The translations under genes and the position numbers were made by a program. From assembly GCF_009389715.1 (NCBI RefSeq), contig NW_024067666.1, positions 62,001 through 126,000 on the forward strand: a stretch of DNA of 64,000 nucleotides. The letters run 5' to 3'. This document shows positions 61,501 to 64,000 of this stretch, in pieces (the stretch's first letter is position 1; every line of letters begins with the position of its first letter). This DNA is from Phoenix dactylifera. Lineage: Eukaryota; Streptophyta; Magnoliopsida; Arecales; Arecaceae. The notes beneath the pieces are model-generated. The model saw only the letters and a program-made list of their open reading frames with translations, had not been told where the DNA came from and ran no database searches.

Positions 61501-64000
61501 TAATAATTGCTAGGGCAACCTCGGGTGGGGCTATTGAAAAATTTGGATATTTCTAACTCAAGTAGACATATAGACATTTTACTTCGAATCAATTTTGGTA
61601 CCTAACATGCAGTCCATGACTTAGAAACAGATATCCAAATTATGTGTCAATTTTACTTTTTTGCTCCCACTCAATGTGCCCAATTATGAGGATCATAATT
61701 TATCTCTTCCTCTACTAAATCTATGTCTTGCTCCGTTGCTCTGCTCTGGTTCACGCTCCGTGCTTCTAAGCTCTGTGCCCTTCAAAGTCCAAGTGAACCA
61801 ACCAAAAATTGGTCAACTTTAGACATAGGCTCTATAGTGCTGTAGCTCCTAAATCATTTGGACCAGAATAGGTTTTTGATTTGTAACTCTCGAAGTCCTT
61901 TAGCTAACTTGGAGTTAAGGAGGTATTTAGGTGAACCAACCCAAAATGGGTTAACTTGGGCTTATGTCAAATAATTGTGCGAGTGGCCTAGTGTTGGTGT
62001 CCCTTGAGAATCAGGTCAACCTTGGACCTTAACATTCCTTGTTATGGCTAACAATAGAAGTGGTAATGCCTACTTAAGTCTATAACCTTCGAGCGTGGTC
62101 TAACTTAAAATGAGTCAACCTTGAAGTCTTGAATTGTTTCTTCTAAATCCTATAGGTAACCTGTAATTAGCTCAGCAAGAAGCATATTTGAAACCCAGGT
62201 GAAACGTTCCATGATAGGTTAGCCACCTTATATCCAAGGGATATGAAGCTTAGCATTTATAACTTTTCAGGTCCCTAGTCAGCCAATCCCAAATGGGCCA
62301 TTCTCGGGTCCTTAATATGAAATATGTCATATCAAACTCAAGATGCTGAGTCAACCATCCAATTTGGACTCATCTTGGGTTTGTAACTTTTCAATATCTG
62401 CTTTGGACCACTTAGTTCCTTATCCATGTTTTGCTACCAAGATTTTAAACTAGGCCAAATTTCTAAAAAATTGGACCTTGTGTCTCTATTGTTTTATGTT
62501 TTAATATGTATAAATATATAATTGTTGGTAACTACTTACGTGCTTCTGGCAAAACCATACAATAAGTATATTAATCAAGGTTCGCCATCTCGGTATCGAA
62601 CCCCGTGCCGGTGCCACACTAGCACTATATCGGTATAGTATGGGGTTTTTTTGGTGTACCGACACACGGTGCACTTTTCGTGCCGTGTACTAGTATCGAA
62701 CCGGTAAGGTACAGTGCGCCCGGTTCGGGCCGGTATATGGCGAACCATGATATTATTATTTTCATTTTTGTTTGAATGGCTTCTTTATACCTATCTTGTC
62801 GATGAGGTCTCCTAGTCCTATCAATTTTCAAATTTGATGTAGGCTTTAGTGTCGCAGAAGTTTTAAAAAAGGATTTAATCCCATAGGGTAGATGTAAGGG
62901 ATTTATAAATGAAATAATACCTCTTATGTCTTGATATTTTTCCTGTAGATCTCCATCATTCCACAAAGAGAGTGCGATATCATCATTGCCTAAGTAAGTT
63001 GCATTGGAATACTCTCGGTTAGGAGGTTTTAAATTTGTTTTGAATAAGCCTTATTGTCAAAGGACCCTTACTTCATTATGAATAGGTTTAAGGGGTCATA
63101 ATAGAATTAGGATTGCATTTTCTTTTTTTTCTTTCCTGAGAGCTATCTATCTGGGCATTAGTAGATCAATGAATTATTAGAATACATTTGATTTGGTAAT
63201 GGAACTAATCTATTATGCTAACATTTACTTGCTGGACCTTGATATCATCCACTCGTTGAATCCGGGGGTTGTTATCCCCCTTCATGTTTTATCCCTTCAT
63301 CATTTTATAAGCCTGGGTTCTATCAAATAATTAATTGAGACGGGACTTTGTGGTTAGTTATTGGATATATCTATAACTTTATTTTCAATCTCACTCTCAT
63401 TCTGTATACTCTAAACCCTCAGAAGCTGAATAAGTGATGGATATGCTGTAGACAAGCCATGTATCTCCAAAAGTTGATCGTGCTGTTGAAAGTGAAATTT
63501 ACTATTCTAAGAACTGGTACTCTTATATTCTTAAGAATTCCTGTAGTGGTATTATACACATCTGACAATCAGCTCCACTTCTTTCAGTCAAATGCCACCT
63601 CTGGGATGGGTGTTGCTGACCATTGCAAGGACACATTCTTAGAGCTTCAGAGGAAGAAGACACATCGGTACGTGATTTTCAAAATTGATGAAAAGCGAAA
63701 GGAGGTGGTTGTAGATAAGACTGGAGGTGCGACTGAGAGCTATGATGATTTCATGGCTTCTCTACCAGAAAATGATTGCCGATATGCCATCTACGATTTT
63801 GACTTTGTTACTGATGAGAACTGTCAGAAAAGCAAGATTTTCTTTATTGCCTGGTAACTCTCTCTTTCTGCTAGTTCTCCATTTAATTGTGCTGTTAATG
63901 GTACTATATTGTTAGCTGAGGCATGATGTGTATAAAATTTCAATCCAGTAAAAGAAAATGTAGGTAGAAATCGTTTTATTTGTGTGATCTCTGCAGGTTG
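55533..64000 (+). CDS. Actin-depolymerizing factor (ADF/cofilin), ADF6-like, 3' end outside window
   Basis: Exon 1 codes for seven residues (MALLRSC, 55533-55553) before a perfect GTAAGT donor. Exon 2 is 63588-63853 (TTTCAG/TCAAAT to GCCTG/GTAAC), reaching residue 95 plus two bases. The window ends four bases after the next acceptor (CTGCAG at 63991-63996). Exon 2 reads [15 protein letters not shown], then [39 protein letters not shown] and [11 protein letters not shown]. These are the N-terminal and first two-thirds of an ADF-H domain, closest in my memory to the ADF6 branch ([15 protein letters not shown]). ADF binds actin filaments, severs them and speeds turnover in the cytoplasm. The tiny first coding exon followed by a leader-type intron is normal for plant ADFs, but 8 kb is very long. 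Exon 2 is certain; pairing it with this exon 1 is likely but unproven. Confidence 0.85.
56928..57050. repeat. Tandem pair, 65-bp period, in ADF intron 1
   Basis: TAGTTGTCTAATAGATAGCC, then GATTGTATTTGACAATTTGG and TTTGGAGTCT, occur at 56928 and 56993 with two substitutions. This is a recent small duplication. Confidence 0.93.
60732..60902 (+). mobile_element. Au-type SINE in ADF intron 1
   Basis: Starts GAGGGTGAGCC, has a Pol III A-box-like CATGGTAAGACGA and B box GGGTTCGAAAC. Then follow AAGGTAAGGCTG, a diverged middle, and GTGCACTACGATGCCC with a T6 end. This order is that of the plant Au SINE family (short T tail instead of A tail). Target duplications ATCTTCATGGTAT (60719-60731) and ATCTCCATGGTAT (60903-60915) flank it with one mismatch. 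It is in the same orientation as the gene. Confidence 0.9.
62574..62751. mobile_element. 178-bp MITE in ADF intron 1
   Basis: The ends ATCAAGGTTCGCCAT and, reversed, ATCATGGTTCGCCAT are 15-bp inverted repeats with one mismatch, next to ATTA on both sides (62570-62573 and 62752-62755). The interior is GC-rich with GGTATCGAACC/CGGTTCG words in both orientations, so the whole element can fold into one hairpin. No coding potential. Confidence 0.85.

Noticed and set aside
63459-63587. N-terminal extension of the ADF exon ([10 protein letters not shown]..)
   Set aside because: It is intron sequence; the acceptor TTTCAG at 63582-63587 and the ADF family start ([11 protein letters not shown]) place the exon start at 63588.

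Overview
This is plant nuclear DNA, most likely from a monocot and probably a palm (inference). It is AT-rich and gene-poor, and every protein gene except one is split by GT-AG introns at positions known from plant families. Gene starts are GC-rich, as is common in monocots. Most of the rest is transposons and simple repeats. I see four protein genes and one tRNA gene in 64 kb.

Layout. A single-exon gene for an ERT2-like (ethylene-responsive nuclear protein type) membrane protein lies on the minus strand at 4979-6106. An intact tRNA-Asp(GTC) is on the minus strand at 13704-13775, next to a 0.7-kb tandem duplication with a LINE fragment inserted at its junction. A complete, young, non-coding LTR retrotransposon (a LARD derived from a Del/Tekay-type chromovirus) fills 15387-22522, with a GAGGG target duplication. 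A complete three-exon beta-tubulin gene is on the minus strand at 25207-29229. From 29.6 to 48.7 kb there is no gene. That stretch holds retrotransposon relics, a hAT-type MITE with a perfect 8-bp target duplication, two TRIM-like mini LTR elements (one with a run of 36 G), a segmental duplication and a 1.1-kb minisatellite. A three-exon R2R3-MYB gene is at 49201-50501 (+). It is followed by two foldback elements and a decayed LINE reverse transcriptase (minus, 53.2-55.06 kb). An ADF/cofilin gene of the ADF6 type starts at 55533 (+) and runs off the right edge. Its first intron is about 8 kb and hosts an Au-type SINE and a 178-bp MITE.

The genes do not form an operon or pathway cluster. Beta-tubulin and ADF are both housekeeping cytoskeleton genes, the MYB is a regulator, and the ERT2-like gene is of unknown function. 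The main novelty is in the repeats. The strongest candidates for undescribed families are the LARD, the TRIM pair, the hAT MITE, the 43-44 bp minisatellite and the 0.7-kb tandem block beside tRNA-Asp. I found no CRISPR, operon-like or otherwise prokaryotic system.
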